Positions 1 through 9,577 of a DNA stretch of 35,055 nt are shown in pieces. Position 1 is the first letter of the stretch. Each line of letters opens with the position of its first letter. The notes beneath the pieces are model-generated. The model did no database searches. It was not told where the DNA came from and worked only from the letters and a program-made list of their open reading frames with translations. The DNA is taken from contig CAZJRB010000081.1 of NCBI GenBank assembly GCA_964547995.1, positions 1-35,055 of the forward strand, read 5' to 3'. This DNA comes from CAZJRB01 sp964547995 (GTDB lineage Bacteria > Planctomycetota > Planctomycetia > Pirellulales > Thermoguttaceae). The translations under genes and the position numbers were made by a program.

Positions 1-88
1 TCGATGCTAATTCAAACCACGGAGAATTCCAGTTCCAAGGGAATCAAAACAGTTTATCACGGTCGATTCTGCCTGGCACACGTATCAC

Positions 89-3000
89 GTGCTGCTGGAA
101 GAGGGCGTGCGGGATCTGGAGAAACGTCAGGCGGGTGTGCTGCGACGCTTCTCCGAGCAACTCTACGACGCGGCGAAGAGGAACAGCCGGCGGCAAGACG
201 ATGCGTACGCCGATCTGGCACGATTTGCCGGCGTAGGGCTGGCCTTGCAGGATCGGGACTCCTTGGAAAAGATCGACGACGACCACCGGGCGACCGTCGC
301 CGAGACTCTCCGCCGGCTTGAAACAGGACAAGGCAAGGCGAAGGTCCTCTTCTTCGGATTGCCCGTCTTGCCTGAACGGTTGCGTGCCTCGGGCTTCTAC
401 ACGAACAGCGACGTGCTGGGCAGGTATTTCGCGGCACGACAATGGTATGCCACGTGCGACTTTCGCCTGAAATCGCAACCGGAAACCGAGCGGGCGCTGC
501 GCCTTGTCGTATTGATTGAATCGGATAAGAAACTGAAGTCACTCTATGAGAAGCTAACGAAGCCATACGACGCGTTACTCGGACCGCCGGACGACTCGGG
601 TGTGCAGCAATACGCGAAAGTGCTGCGGGAGGTGACCGACGGAGAACTGTCGACGGAGAAGATCCCAGCCTTGCTGGCGGCCTTTCGTCGCGAGGCGGCG
701 AAGTTGCCCGCCCCGAGGATCAACGACCAGTGGCTACTTCCGGAGGCATACGCGCGGTTCGCCGAGGAGATCAAGGGATTTCGGCTCCTGCCGCCACGAC
801 AGCTTCCTTCGGCAATCTTATTCCAGAACACGATCGATCCGGTCGTGAAAGGCCGGATGATGCCGTCGGGAATCGACCTGTTCGCAACCGGCCCGCTAAA
901 TTGCGATGCCGGCCGACGGGTCCTGCGGGCGTCGGCAAAGAATGCCGAGACGGCCGGGGCTGTTATGAAAGCAGAAGTCACTTTCCCGCCCGACTCCCTG
1001 CACGGCGAGGCGCTGAGGCTGCTTGGACTGCTCCAAAAGCCTTTGCCGAAATCTGCACCCCAGGCATTGCAGAGTCCCGCATGGCACGACAAGCAATTGT
1101 GGACGGCCTTGGCAGCTTGGGCCGAACAACGCCACACCTGGGCGCTGCACAGCAAGCTCACAATCCACTATATGGGAATGGCGGGCAAGCCGCCGGGCTA
1201 TGTTTCACCGTATCCCGAATTCTTCCGGCGCCTGGGCCAACTCGCCCGCGATACGTCCAAAGCACTTCAGGTCGACGATGCCCAGACGCCCGACCCGAGA
1301 ATCGCGGCCGCCGAAGAACTCCTCGCGTGCGTGGAGGTGCTGCGGCGAGTGAAGTCGAGGAACGCGAAGCCAAGGGAAGGAGACTACGACCGGATAATGC
1401 GATTTTCGCAATTCCTCCAGAGATTCAGACCTGAGGGTCCGCCGGAAACCGACCAGGAGATAGCAAAGCTGTGTGAAGACCTAGAGAAGCTCGCCCGCCG
1501 TTGGGCTTCGGCGGAGACTCCGAACGCAAGAGACCGAATGCTGATTGCCTCGATTGCCCAGCCTCACGGCAGCGTGACGGATCTGCTGACGGAGTTTGCC
1601 GGCCTCTGTGACCGACTCGCCGCAATCGCCCAAAAGCATCTCGAAGGCAAACCGCTAGCCGAGGACGACATGGAGTTGATCAAGGGCTACGGTGAAACTT
1701 TGGCGAAGTTCCACTTCTACGGCGGCAACGCATGGTTGACCCCGCGCGACGACTTCCCGCTTGTTGCACCGGTGTTCGCCAGCCCGGTGCGGAGTGAAAC
1801 TCTCTATGCGGGGATCGGCCGCCCGGAGGCGCTTTGGGTGATCATCGACGTAGGTGGCAAGCCAACATTGTTACGCGGGGCCGTGCTCTCCTTCCGCGAG
1901 TTCCCGCGCCCGGCCGGCAAGCCGCTTGATGACGAGATGTGGATAGAGGAGGTCCGCGAAGGGAAAACCCCTTCACCGCCCGCATTCACCCGGTCGTTCC
2001 GCAAGACGATCACGGTAGACGAGGTGCTGGGGATGATCCGCAACGGAGTCGTCTATCCGCCCGTCGAGACCATGCCGGATCGGGCCATCACTCGGGCCAT
2101 GATCAAGGCACTGGTTCAAGGAGGTCCCAAGTCGGGGCACTTCAAGCGTTGGCTCCGCGCGTGTGTCTGCCAACGGGCGACAGACGAAGACGTGGCCGAT
2201 TTGCTTGAACTCTTGTCGACCGATGATCCTATCACGGCGGGCGAATACGCCTTCTGCATCGCCGAACTGAATTGGAAGCCGCATCGGGCAGCCGTGATGG
2301 AACTCATGCGACACGATAAGATCCAATACGCCGACTGCGGAGCCTATATCCTGGCGAACAAGCCGGAGCACGTCGATCCGGCCGCCCTGGCGACAACCTT
2401 TGACGAGCAGAAGCCCCGCACTCGGCGGCTGTGCTGCTACGTTCTCGGTCATCTGAAGCGGTCCGATAAGGCGGTGACCGACTTGCTGTTGAAGATGCTC
2501 GACGACAAGGAGGCCTCGGTACGCTACCAGGCTGCCCTGGCTGCGGCAGAGCGGGACGTTCGTGATGCGAGGATCGAACGCAAACTGATTGCCGGACTGG
2601 ACGATCCCAACACGCAGGCGGCCGCGGCAGCGGTCCGGGCCCTGGTCAAGCTGAACATCGAAGAATCGGCCCCGCACATGCTCACGCGGCTGAAGAAGAC
2701 GCCCGCCAAACCGCCCGTGTCCACCCAACCCGAAGAAGATTTCAGCAAGGGTACCCGCTACAGCGGCGCAGTGGACGTCATGGTGCTCTCCGAGGACCGA
2801 CTGAACCGGCCGTCGCTGAACAGCCAGTTGCTGGCCGGTCTGGGGAAGTTTCGTTACAGGCCGGCCAGGGAGCACATTCGTACGATGCTCTCCACTCGGT
2901 GGGGCGATGTGGCGCTGGAGGCGTTAATGGAGATTGAACCGAGCCGCAAAATGGATCTAGCGGTAGAACATGCTCTGGGCGAGAACGTCAGTCTTGCTAC

Positions 3001-3508
3001 TCGACGGTACGCCTTGGACGTGATTCGCCAGGAAGGGGACAAAGCGACCAAACGCAAGATTGACCAGCGTCTCCGGAGAATGCTTCTGGGAAAGGACGGG
3101 CCCACGGCAGTCGACGCACTACTAAACTTCCATGACGAAGATATGGACGAGTTCCTGTTGGAGGTTGCTCTGAACAAGCGTTTGACCGGTGCCACCCGAG
3201 CGGAAGCTGTGCAACGGCTCCGTTGGCAAAGCGAGATGAAGGTCGTGAAACGCGTCGTGAAACGCCTGGCGCCGCTTTTGAACGACAAGACCAAAGCACA
3301 GGAAGACCTGCGGATCTGCGACCACGTTGCTGATACGGTTGCCAACATCGCGAACCGGATCTCCTACAACGATTTGCGAAACGAAACGAATGAGGCGAAG
3401 GCGTTGCGCAAGAGACTGGCTGGCTGGACTGACAACTTCGAACCGCAGATACGTGAGAAGAAGATCGAAGCCGCCCGGCAATGGGCTAGGACCGTCAGTA
3501 GCAAATGA
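89..3508 (+). CDS. DUF3160-family protein with C-terminal HEAT-like repeats, 5' end missing
   Basis: The first ~400 residues match the DUF3160 pattern as I know it: an FITVDSAWHTYH-type segment, then GRYFAARQW, a WLLPEAYARF segment, MPSGIDLFATGP, and WTALAAWAEQRH followed by a tyrosine-rich stretch. The function of DUF3160 is unknown. From about residue 700 to 1000 there are repeated helical pairs with alternating Leu/Ala (for example ELLSTDDPITAGEYAFCIAE and LLKMLDDKEASVRYQAALAA), typical of HEAT/ARM repeats that bind partners. The start is a problem: the given start is a GTG, but the conserved FITVDSAWHTYH motif lies in the same frame before it (about 53-88). That frame is open only back to a TAA at 8-10, with no ATG. 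So the gene is truncated, frameshifted or mis-assembled at its 5' end. No signal peptide is visible because the N-terminus is missing. Family call fairly sure; start not. Confidence 0.7.
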   Translation: MLLEEGVRDLEKRQAGVLRRFSEQLYDAAKRNSRRQDDAYADLARFAGVGLALQDRDSLEKIDDDHRATVAETLRRLETGQGKAKVLFFGLPVLPERLRASGFYTNSDVLGRYFAARQWYATCDFRLKSQPETERALRLVVLIESDKKLKSLYEKLTKPYDALLGPPDDSGVQQYAKVLREVTDGELSTEKIPALLAAFRREAAKLPAPRINDQWLLPEAYARFAEEIKGFRLLPPRQLPSAILFQNTIDPVVKGRMMPSGIDLFATGPLNCDAGRRVLRASAKNAETAGAVMKAEVTFPPDSLHGEALRLLGLLQKPLPKSAPQALQSPAWHDKQLWTALAAWAEQRHTWALHSKLTIHYMGMAGKPPGYVSPYPEFFRRLGQLARDTSKALQVDDAQTPDPRIAAAEELLACVEVLRRVKSRNAKPREGDYDRIMRFSQFLQRFRPEGPPETDQEIAKLCEDLEKLARRWASAETPNARDRMLIASIAQPHGSVTDLLTEFAGLCDRLAAIAQKHLEGKPLAEDDMELIKGYGETLAKFHFYGGNAWLTPRDDFPLVAPVFASPVRSETLYAGIGRPEALWVIIDVGGKPTLLRGAVLSFREFPRPAGKPLDDEMWIEEVREGKTPSPPAFTRSFRKTITVDEVLGMIRNGVVYPPVETMPDRAITRAMIKALVQGGPKSGHFKRWLRACVCQRATDEDVADLLELLSTDDPITAGEYAFCIAELNWKPHRAAVMELMRHDKIQYADCGAYILANKPEHVDPAALATTFDEQKPRTRRLCCYVLGHLKRSDKAVTDLLLKMLDDKEASVRYQAALAAAERDVRDARIERKLIAGLDDPNTQAAAAAVRALVKLNIEESAPHMLTRLKKTPAKPPVSTQPEEDFSKGTRYSGAVDVMVLSEDRLNRPSLNSQLLAGLGKFRYRPAREHIRTMLSTRWGDVALEALMEIEPSRKMDLAVEHALGENVSLATRRYALDVIRQEGDKATKRKIDQRLRRMLLGKDGPTAVDALLNFHDEDMDEFLLEVALNKRLTGATRAEAVQRLRWQSEMKVVKRVVKRLAPLLNDKTKAQEDLRICDHVADTVANIANRISYNDLRNETNEAKALRKRLAGWTDNFEPQIREKKIEAARQWARTVSSK

Positions 3509-3726
3509 CTCCGGCACCTGATCTGAGTGTTGCTACCTGAACCGCCCGGCCGGCCCTCTGGAACCGGGGATTTCGGGGGATTCCGGCAGGGAACGGTCCA
3601 GACGCCACGGCGGCCCTACTGTCATGTGCGCCGGTTGCAGCCTGGAGTTTCAGGGAATAGCATATGGGAGCCTAGCGAACTATCCTGCGGGCGCGGCGGC
3701 GCCCTGTCCCACAAAGGGCACATCCG
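3509..3726. other. Intergenic gap between DUF3160 gene and propeller gene
   Basis: About 218 bases with no gene I can support. It is GC-rich with several short runs of G and C. No clear terminator or promoter is visible. The ribosome-binding signal before the ATG at 3727 is weak (AAAGGG about 8 bases upstream). Confidence 0.4.
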
Positions 3727-6072
3727 ATGATCACAACACGAGGTCTTCCGGGGCAGCGACCCACTCTCGGACTGCTTGCCGGCCTCCTTATCGGTTCCGT
3801 CTTGCAGGCGGCGGACGATCCGGTTCAGATCCGCGAAGTCTACTGGCAGGTGCTTCCGAACGTTGGTTGGGTCTACGTCGACCACGCCGGCCGGCCGTGG
3901 TTTCGCACGGCTAAAGGCGACCCGGCCCAAAGCATCGGCAAGGAGATCCAGCAACTTCACTACAAGCAGGAATTACTGTTGGGCGACCGCAAGGGCCGTC
4001 TGTGGATCAACTCGCGCTACCGCGGTACCGTGCCCACAAAGCTCTTCGATGGCAAGAATTGGCACGACATGGACGTCCGGGCCAGCAAGGCCTTTGAGGA
4101 CTCCGCCGGGCGGGTGTTCCTCGCCGGCGCCACGCACGTCCATGTCCTGGACGGCGGCACGTGGTCAAAAAAACAGGTCGCACCACAGCCCAGCTACACC
4201 GACCACTTCGCCGAGGACCCCAAGGGACGCGTCTGGTACTGGGGAGAGAGGCACATCAGTCATTGGGGCAACTACCCCGGCACACGCGGCGTGTGGTGCT
4301 ACGACAACAGTAAGTGGACCAACTACAACCGGGATTCCGGGTTCCCGTACGAACACGTCCATTTCCTGATTCCACTTGCGAGCGACCGGTTCCTGGTTTT
4401 CGACACGTTGGAGAATCGACAAAGGAAATGCCTTTTCTGGAGTCCATCGAGAAAACTAACTGCGAAAGAGCAAGACGTTTTCAATGTCCTCGGCGTGAAG
4501 CCATCGGGCCCAATCTTTTACCTGGGAGTCGACCTTGATGGGTTCCACCACTTAACGGCGGACGGGCTGATGCCCCGGACGGCCGATTCCTTCAGCACCG
4601 GCGGCCGCGTGGTGGTTTCGCCCAAAGGTGAAATCAGGCTGCTGTCGAAAGCGGAGGCGGAGCGAGCCAAGCGGCTCCCGGTCGGCCTGTACGAAAACAA
4701 GCACCGCATTTTCGGCCGGCTGAGCGACGTTCCGCCCGCAGTTCCGTGCAAGCCTGGCGAGGCAATCTGCCGCGACCACCTCGGCCGCGTCTACTTCCGA
4801 CGGCGTCATGGTGTGGGAGTGCTGTGGCCGAAGTTCGAAAAGCCCGGCGACGTTATCCGGTTGCAGCGCGATGCTCCACGAGTCGGGCCGCTCTTCCAGG
4901 CGCCCGACGGCACAATCTGGGGCCAAGGCGAAGTCCCGTTGGCCCGCTGGGATGGCCGGGCGTGGGCAGACACACCGGTAAAAACGCTGCCGCACCCGTT
5001 CTGGTCGGCCCGGGAGAGCCCGCCGTGGAGGAGCCGTGCGCCGCTCGTCTTGCACGGCGGCAATACGGTGCTTGCCGTTGTCATGCGCGACATCTACCAG
5101 GACATACAGGCTGAGGCCAAGGGCAAGAAACTCGACCACCGGGAAATCAGGCAAAAGGTCCGCGAGAAGGGACCCGATGCTCGCAGGAAGTGGCTGGAAG
5201 CCTGGCTCTATCTCGATGGCAAATGGACCGGGCCTGAGGAACTGCCTCCGCTGATTGACAGGCACTGGGAATCACTAGCCACGGCGTACGCCAAGCCGCC
5301 GAAGTGTGCCGAGTGGTTCGCACTTCAGGGCGACGACCGCAAGCGACTTTGGGTCGCCTACGATTCGCGCGTTTCGGTCCTGGACCGCGACGGCCGCAAA
5401 GAGTGGACGATGCCCGCCGATCCGAAGCAACGTACGTCGGGGTATCATCTCTGCCGGCTGCCCGACGGACGAGTGCTGCTGCGCCAATCCAGCGGCGATC
5501 CCGGTTCCCGCGACTATCTCCATACCCTGCGAGCGCTGAGTATCAAGAACGCGGAAATCGTAGTTGAGGATTTTCCAGAACCCAATTGGGGCCGCTCCTT
5601 GTACTCTTGGCACCCACCGACCGCGTTCGTCGCGCAGGATAAGACCGTCTGGCTGACAATGGTTCAACGTATTAGTCGCCACTGCAAGGTGTGGCGACTG
5701 CGCGATAACGCATGGGAAGAGCGAAACGACCTGGGCGAGTTTCTCTTCCAAGAGAAGGACGGATCGCTGTGGTTTCTGCCCGGGCGGAAACACGACACTC
5801 TCGATCCCAAGCTCCGTGGTTACCGGGTTGTCAAAGGCGATCAGACAAGCACTTTTCCATGGCCGGATTATCCATTCGGAAAGTTGATGCCGACCCTCGA
5901 TGGCCCATTGCTGGCGGCGTGCGGCTATTGGCTCGTAGAGCTGGGCAAGGCCGACAACCCGCTGAAACGAACGATCACAAAGGCCCGAATCATCGACCGA
6001 TATATGTATGGTCCCCGGGTCTTCGAGGCAAATGACGGAACGATCTTCGTCGCCGGCTATCGGGGAAAATAG
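3727..6072 (+). CDS. Secreted beta-propeller protein (two-component-regulator propeller-like repeats)
   Basis: The protein has 781 residues. Residues 1-28 look like a Sec signal peptide (hydrophobic LGLLAGLLIGSVLQA, then ADD). The rest consists of short strands with the recurring pattern 'D..GR.W' (DHAGRPWFRT, DRKGRLWINS, DPKGRVWYWG, DHLGRVYFRR, APDGTIWGQG, DDRKRLWVAY, EKDGSLWFLP, ANDGTIFVAG), which is the hallmark of the Reg_prop blades found in beta-propellers. No catalytic motif, histidine kinase domain or membrane anchor is seen after the propeller, so this is probably a free periplasmic or extracellular binding/structural protein. It lies 218 bases after the DUF3160 gene on the same strand and converges on the GH29 gene. 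Exact ligand unknown. Confidence 0.6.
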   Translation: MITTRGLPGQRPTLGLLAGLLIGSVLQAADDPVQIREVYWQVLPNVGWVYVDHAGRPWFRTAKGDPAQSIGKEIQQLHYKQELLLGDRKGRLWINSRYRGTVPTKLFDGKNWHDMDVRASKAFEDSAGRVFLAGATHVHVLDGGTWSKKQVAPQPSYTDHFAEDPKGRVWYWGERHISHWGNYPGTRGVWCYDNSKWTNYNRDSGFPYEHVHFLIPLASDRFLVFDTLENRQRKCLFWSPSRKLTAKEQDVFNVLGVKPSGPIFYLGVDLDGFHHLTADGLMPRTADSFSTGGRVVVSPKGEIRLLSKAEAERAKRLPVGLYENKHRIFGRLSDVPPAVPCKPGEAICRDHLGRVYFRRRHGVGVLWPKFEKPGDVIRLQRDAPRVGPLFQAPDGTIWGQGEVPLARWDGRAWADTPVKTLPHPFWSARESPPWRSRAPLVLHGGNTVLAVVMRDIYQDIQAEAKGKKLDHREIRQKVREKGPDARRKWLEAWLYLDGKWTGPEELPPLIDRHWESLATAYAKPPKCAEWFALQGDDRKRLWVAYDSRVSVLDRDGRKEWTMPADPKQRTSGYHLCRLPDGRVLLRQSSGDPGSRDYLHTLRALSIKNAEIVVEDFPEPNWGRSLYSWHPPTAFVAQDKTVWLTMVQRISRHCKVWRLRDNAWEERNDLGEFLFQEKDGSLWFLPGRKHDTLDPKLRGYRVVKGDQTSTFPWPDYPFGKLMPTLDGPLLAACGYWLVELGKADNPLKRTITKARIIDRYMYGPRVFEANDGTIFVAGYRGK

Positions 6073-6194
6073 GCGACCGGTATCGTGGCCCTCTTAGTTG
6101 GCCGATGGTTCCGCTCTGCGGATGTTATCCTTCTTATGGAATCTCAGCCGGGGCATCATCGTTTCCCATTCGGTAAATCCCTCAATACTGCAAC

Positions 6195-7571
6195 CTACCC
6201 AACGCGGAACACCGCCAGGCGGCGGATCTCCGGAACCGCAACGGCGCCGGTCGCACGAAAGCGTATTTTGGCGACTTCGGTTCCCTGGAACTGCTGGATC
6301 CTCTTGTGTCCGATCGATGTGCCGTCGCAGAGCTTCTGCCACTTGTTGCCGGGCACGAGACCTTCAACCTCGTACGCCCGTACACGTTCACCGTGGGCAA
6401 CGTCCTCCATGACAACAACATGGTCGATTTTCGCCGGTTTCGCCAGCTTGAGTTCAACCGTATCGCCTTTGCCTTTGGTTTCAGCCACGGGTTTTTCGAA
6501 ACGGCGGCGGATCTCCTTTCCGAAATTCCCGTAGTGCGGCAAGATCACTTCCGGGATCAAGCCCGTCGTATCGGGCGTCGTGTTCAGCAGCAGGTTGCAG
6601 TTTCGCCCCACCGAGCGGTAGTACATATCCATCAGGCGGTCGAGCGTCTTCTGTTGTTGCTCGCCGCTTGGCTTTCCGGGCTTGGCCCGTCCCCTCCAGA
6701 ACCATCCGTGTCCGGGCAGCGGGACATCGCACTCGCCGGGATTCCAGATTTTGCCGTCCGGGTTGCCCGCACCGGGATCGTTCAGTTTTTTGACGGTGTT
6801 CCAACACGGATAGCCGGCCACGCCGCGTTCGTTACCGATCCAGCGAATTCCGCCCGGCGCGGGGCCTTGAAACACGACCGCATTGGGTTGGTGCTTTTTC
6901 AGGATGGGAACCATGTCGGGTCCGCCCTTTTCCGGAGGCAGCGCGCCGCCGTCGAACCAGATCTCGGTCAGCTCGCCGTAGTTCGACCAGAGTTCCGTCA
7001 GCATGGCCTCGCATGCCTTGATGTAGTCCGCTTGCTTTTTGTTGCCCCATTTGATGACGCCCGGATTGTCGACTCCCCACCACGCGGTGCTGGAAACGCT
7101 AGCATACAATCCCGGTTTGATATTGAACTTCTTGCACGACGCAATGAAATCCCGGACCACGTCGCCCTTGCCGCCTCGCCATGATGTTTGCTTGACGCCG
7201 TACGGATAAGCGTTGCTCTGCCACGACAGGAACCCGGTGCAATGCTTGGCGACGAACACCGCGTACTTGGCGCCCATGGCCTTGGCCGCCTCGAGCCACT
7301 GATCGGTATCCAGCTTGACCGGGTTGTAAGTATTGGGGTCGGCGGGCGTCCGGGGCTTCGTCTGTCCGGTGAAGGTTACCATGTCGAAGTGGATGAAGAG
7401 CCCGAGTTCCAGGTCTTGCCACGCAAGCTGTTGAGGCGTGGGTTTTGGCAGACCGCTCCGGGGATCCTTGTCGGATTCTTCCTGTGCGAACAACCGCGCC
7501 GGCATCGCCGCCGTTGCGGCCATTACAGGCGCCAGCGATCCGCAAAAACGTCTTCGCGTCATGTTCGTCAT
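6195..7571 (-). CDS. Alpha-L-fucosidase, glycoside hydrolase family 29 (Tat-type signal)
   Basis: This enzyme should hydrolyse alpha-L-fucosides from glycans by a retaining mechanism. The frame extends upstream to 7631, but I place the start at the ATG at 7569-7571: it has AGAGG upstream, and it places TRRRFCGSLAPVMAATAA at the N-terminus, a twin-arginine (Tat) signal ending near LFAQ. The mature part opens with the GH29 pattern (WQDLELGLFIHFDMVTF), then YAVFVAKHCTGFLSW and LTEIWFDGG, whose Asp (about residue 207) is the expected nucleophile. The last ~110 residues (from about ETKGKGDTVELKL) look like the small C-terminal beta domain that follows many GH29 barrels. It is divergent from the second GH29 gene, so the two may share a control region. 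458 residues, normal for the family. Substrate linkage cannot be told. Confidence 0.85.
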   Translation of the reverse strand: MTNMTRRRFCGSLAPVMAATAAMPARLFAQEESDKDPRSGLPKPTPQQLAWQDLELGLFIHFDMVTFTGQTKPRTPADPNTYNPVKLDTDQWLEAAKAMGAKYAVFVAKHCTGFLSWQSNAYPYGVKQTSWRGGKGDVVRDFIASCKKFNIKPGLYASVSSTAWWGVDNPGVIKWGNKKQADYIKACEAMLTELWSNYGELTEIWFDGGALPPEKGGPDMVPILKKHQPNAVVFQGPAPGGIRWIGNERGVAGYPCWNTVKKLNDPGAGNPDGKIWNPGECDVPLPGHGWFWRGRAKPGKPSGEQQQKTLDRLMDMYYRSVGRNCNLLLNTTPDTTGLIPEVILPHYGNFGKEIRRRFEKPVAETKGKGDTVELKLAKPAKIDHVVVMEDVAHGERVRAYEVEGLVPGNKWQKLCDGTSIGHKRIQQFQGTEVAKIRFRATGAVAVPEIRRLAVFRVG

Positions 7572-7742
7572 TACGACCTCTGCTGTTCTGCCGAATGTCA
7601 AAGCCGACTTGCGCGGCCGCCCCTCGACCACGCCCTCAGTTAAGTTAGTATCCCACGATTTTCGGCCACGTCAAGTCTAGCCGCCGGCATCCGTATTAGG
7701 GGCAGCCGGTAAATAACTGAGGCCGTCCGGGAATTCGACCCT

Positions 7743-7817
7743 GTAGGGAACGCCCTCTGTGGCGTTCCGCAGATGGATCGTTGCCCAAAAGGAACGGTAC
7801 AGAGGCCGTTCCCCTAC
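7743..7817. repeat. GTAG-ended palindromic repeat (REP-like)
   Basis: The left arm GTAGGGAACGCC and the right arm GGCCGTTCCCCTAC are near-complements flanking about 50 bases. The GTAG foot is the signature of REP sequences that are moved by REP-associated tyrosine transposases. The same foot is seen on repeats at 13101, 31673, 33007 and 33244. Confidence 0.55.
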
Positions 7818-7994
7818 AGTGATTTCGGTCTGCAATTCCCGGACACCCTCAAATAACTTCCCGGATTCAAGAAAAGTAGTAAGTCCACTCCGTGTGCCTG
7901 CTACGTTCAATCCCGATTGCATTCCGCTCCGAACGTGATAGGCTTGCTATTGTCACGATCGGCGTTATCGGCATTTCCTGCACCGTGCCCGAAT

Positions 7995-8000
7995 GGAGGA
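7995..8000 (+). promoter_or_regulatory. Ribosome-binding site deciding the start of the second GH29 gene
   Basis: GGAGGA lies five bases before the ATG at 8006. It decides in favour of this start over the upstream in-frame start at 7892, which would add 38 non-family residues. Confidence 0.7.
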
Positions 8001-8005
8001 ATGTT

Positions 8006-9577
8006 ATGAAGACGCATTCGCAAATGAGGAAGACGGCCCTAATGCTATCCGCTCTGATCGCAGTGGCAATCGGACAAGGAAACGCAGAACCCCTCGCAGC
8101 TCAACCGGTTCCTGCGGCACGGGGTCCGGAAATCGCCGAGACCCGCCTGGCGGGCGGCGACAGCGAGATACGGGTGGTCGATCATGGGAAGGAAGTCGCC
8201 AAGTACCGAATCAACCTCTCCGGGCACCATCATCCGGCGACCGATTCCAGTGACCCGGTCATCAAGGCGTGGGAGAAACGGAAGTTCGGCGCGTTTCTGT
8301 GTTTCAACTCAAACCAGTTCGACGGACGGGAAATCGATCGAAGCAAGGATCCGAAGATCTATAATCCGCCGGTGGTGGACGTGAAGCAATGGATCGCGAC
8401 GTTCAAGGCCGCAGGGATGGACTACGCTGTCTTGACGGCCCGGCACACGTCCGGGTTCCTGCTGTGGGACAGCCCCACCAGCGAACATGACGTGGCCCAA
8501 AGCGGCAACCGGACCGACGCGGTTAAGCTCTACGTCGAGGAGTGCCGTCGCCAGGGTGTTCAGCCGGGCATTTACTACTGCCTGTGGGGCGGCCGGTTCA
8601 ATCGCAACGCAAACGCCCGCGCCGTCATCCTTGCGCAGTTGCACGAACTGGCCACACGTTACGGCGACATCCCTTTCTTCTGGATCGACATGATGAACTG
8701 GGCGCCGGGCAACCTGTCGACGCAGGAAATCTACGACTCGCTGAAGAACGTCAACCCTAAGACGGTCGTCATGTTCAACCAGCACATTCAGGACGGCTGC
8801 CACATCAAGTACTTCCCAACCGACGTGCTCAATGGCGAGATGCACCTGCCGCCGGCCGAAGGCCACAACCCGCGACGCCAGGTGGGCAGCAAATCGTACT
8901 ACTTGCCGTTGGAATATGAACTCTGTTCCCAGAAGAGGGACAGCCACCGGCAACTTGGCGGGTGGGATTATTCTCACGCCTCCTGGTTCACCTATGGGGC
9001 CGGCAAAGGGTTCGAGCCGAGCGGGCCGTTTCCGGCGGCCTTTCTGTATCGATGGATCCGGCGGGCCTACGACCGCCGTGCCGCGAACGTCCTTTTGGCC
9101 TGCGCCCCGGACCACACCGGGCGAATCCGCGACGAGGACGTCCGGCAACTGATCCGACTGGGCCGAATGCTCAAGAATCCGTCGCTGGCGCCCCCGAAGC
9201 CTCTTACGGCGGGCTGCAAGGCAACCGCGTCGGGCATCTGGCCCAGCCCCCGTCTCGGCCCCGAACTGGCCTTCGACGACGATCCGGGCACCCGTTGGGG
9301 CGGTGCTCCGGAGACGAAGGGCGGCTGGTTGGCCGTAGATCTGGGCAAGCCCAGGAGGTTTCGGCGCGTCTGGATCAGCGAAGGCTGGGACCGCGTCCGC
9401 AAGTTCGAGCTTCAAATCAAAAAGGGCGGCGCATGGCAGACTATCTGCAAAGGCACGACCATCGGTCCGGATTTTTCGGCCGAGTTCGAGCCGGCCACCG
9501 CACAACACGTGCGGCTGAACCTCCTCGAAGCGACGGACGTCCCGACGATCTGGGAAGTCCAACTGTTTGAAAAATAG
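8006..9577 (+). CDS. Second alpha-L-fucosidase-like GH29 enzyme with C-terminal F5/8-type domain
   Basis: Start chosen at ATG 8006 because a GGAGGA site precedes it and the protein then begins with a Sec-type signal (MKTHSQMRKTALMLSALIAVAIGQGNA). After a linker the GH29-like core runs KAWEKRKFGAFLCFNSNQF, YNPPVVDVKQWIATFKAAGMDYAVLTARHTSGFLLW, and GDIPFFWIDMMNW, whose Asp (about residue 228) is at the nucleophile position. WIDMMNW departs from the usual WFDGG, so substrate may differ from fucose. From about residue 400 a discoidin/F5-8C-like domain follows (ASGIWPSPRLGPELAFDDDPGTRWGG, AVDLGKPRRFRRVWISE), likely carbohydrate-binding. 523 residues. It is divergent from the Tat-exported GH29 gene. 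The fold is clear; 'alpha-L-fucosidase-like' is safer than a firm substrate. Confidence 0.8.
   Translation: MKTHSQMRKTALMLSALIAVAIGQGNAEPLAAQPVPAARGPEIAETRLAGGDSEIRVVDHGKEVAKYRINLSGHHHPATDSSDPVIKAWEKRKFGAFLCFNSNQFDGREIDRSKDPKIYNPPVVDVKQWIATFKAAGMDYAVLTARHTSGFLLWDSPTSEHDVAQSGNRTDAVKLYVEECRRQGVQPGIYYCLWGGRFNRNANARAVILAQLHELATRYGDIPFFWIDMMNWAPGNLSTQEIYDSLKNVNPKTVVMFNQHIQDGCHIKYFPTDVLNGEMHLPPAEGHNPRRQVGSKSYYLPLEYELCSQKRDSHRQLGGWDYSHASWFTYGAGKGFEPSGPFPAAFLYRWIRRAYDRRAANVLLACAPDHTGRIRDEDVRQLIRLGRMLKNPSLAPPKPLTAGCKATASGIWPSPRLGPELAFDDDPGTRWGGAPETKGGWLAVDLGKPRRFRRVWISEGWDRVRKFELQIKKGGAWQTICKGTTIGPDFSAEFEPATAQHVRLNLLEATDVPTIWEVQLFEK

Larger units (their letters stand above)
7572..8005. other. Divergent intergenic region between two GH29 genes, carrying dispersed repeats
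   Basis: About 430 bases without a gene. It must hold the promoters of both fucosidase genes, but I cannot pick convincing boxes. It contains an AGGGGCAGCCG...AAATAACT stretch near 7695 resembling the end of the element at 29961-30128, a GTAG...CTAC palindrome (7743-7817), a second AAATAACTT-CCGGATTCAAG stretch near 7850, and an ACTCCGTGTGCCTGCTAC half-element at about 7887-7904. Confidence 0.5.

Noticed and set aside
1973..2875. Long minus-strand reading frame (300 codons) opposite the DUF3160 gene
   Set aside because: It lies wholly inside a plus-strand gene with recognisable repeats; high GC creates such shadow frames and it has no domain signal.
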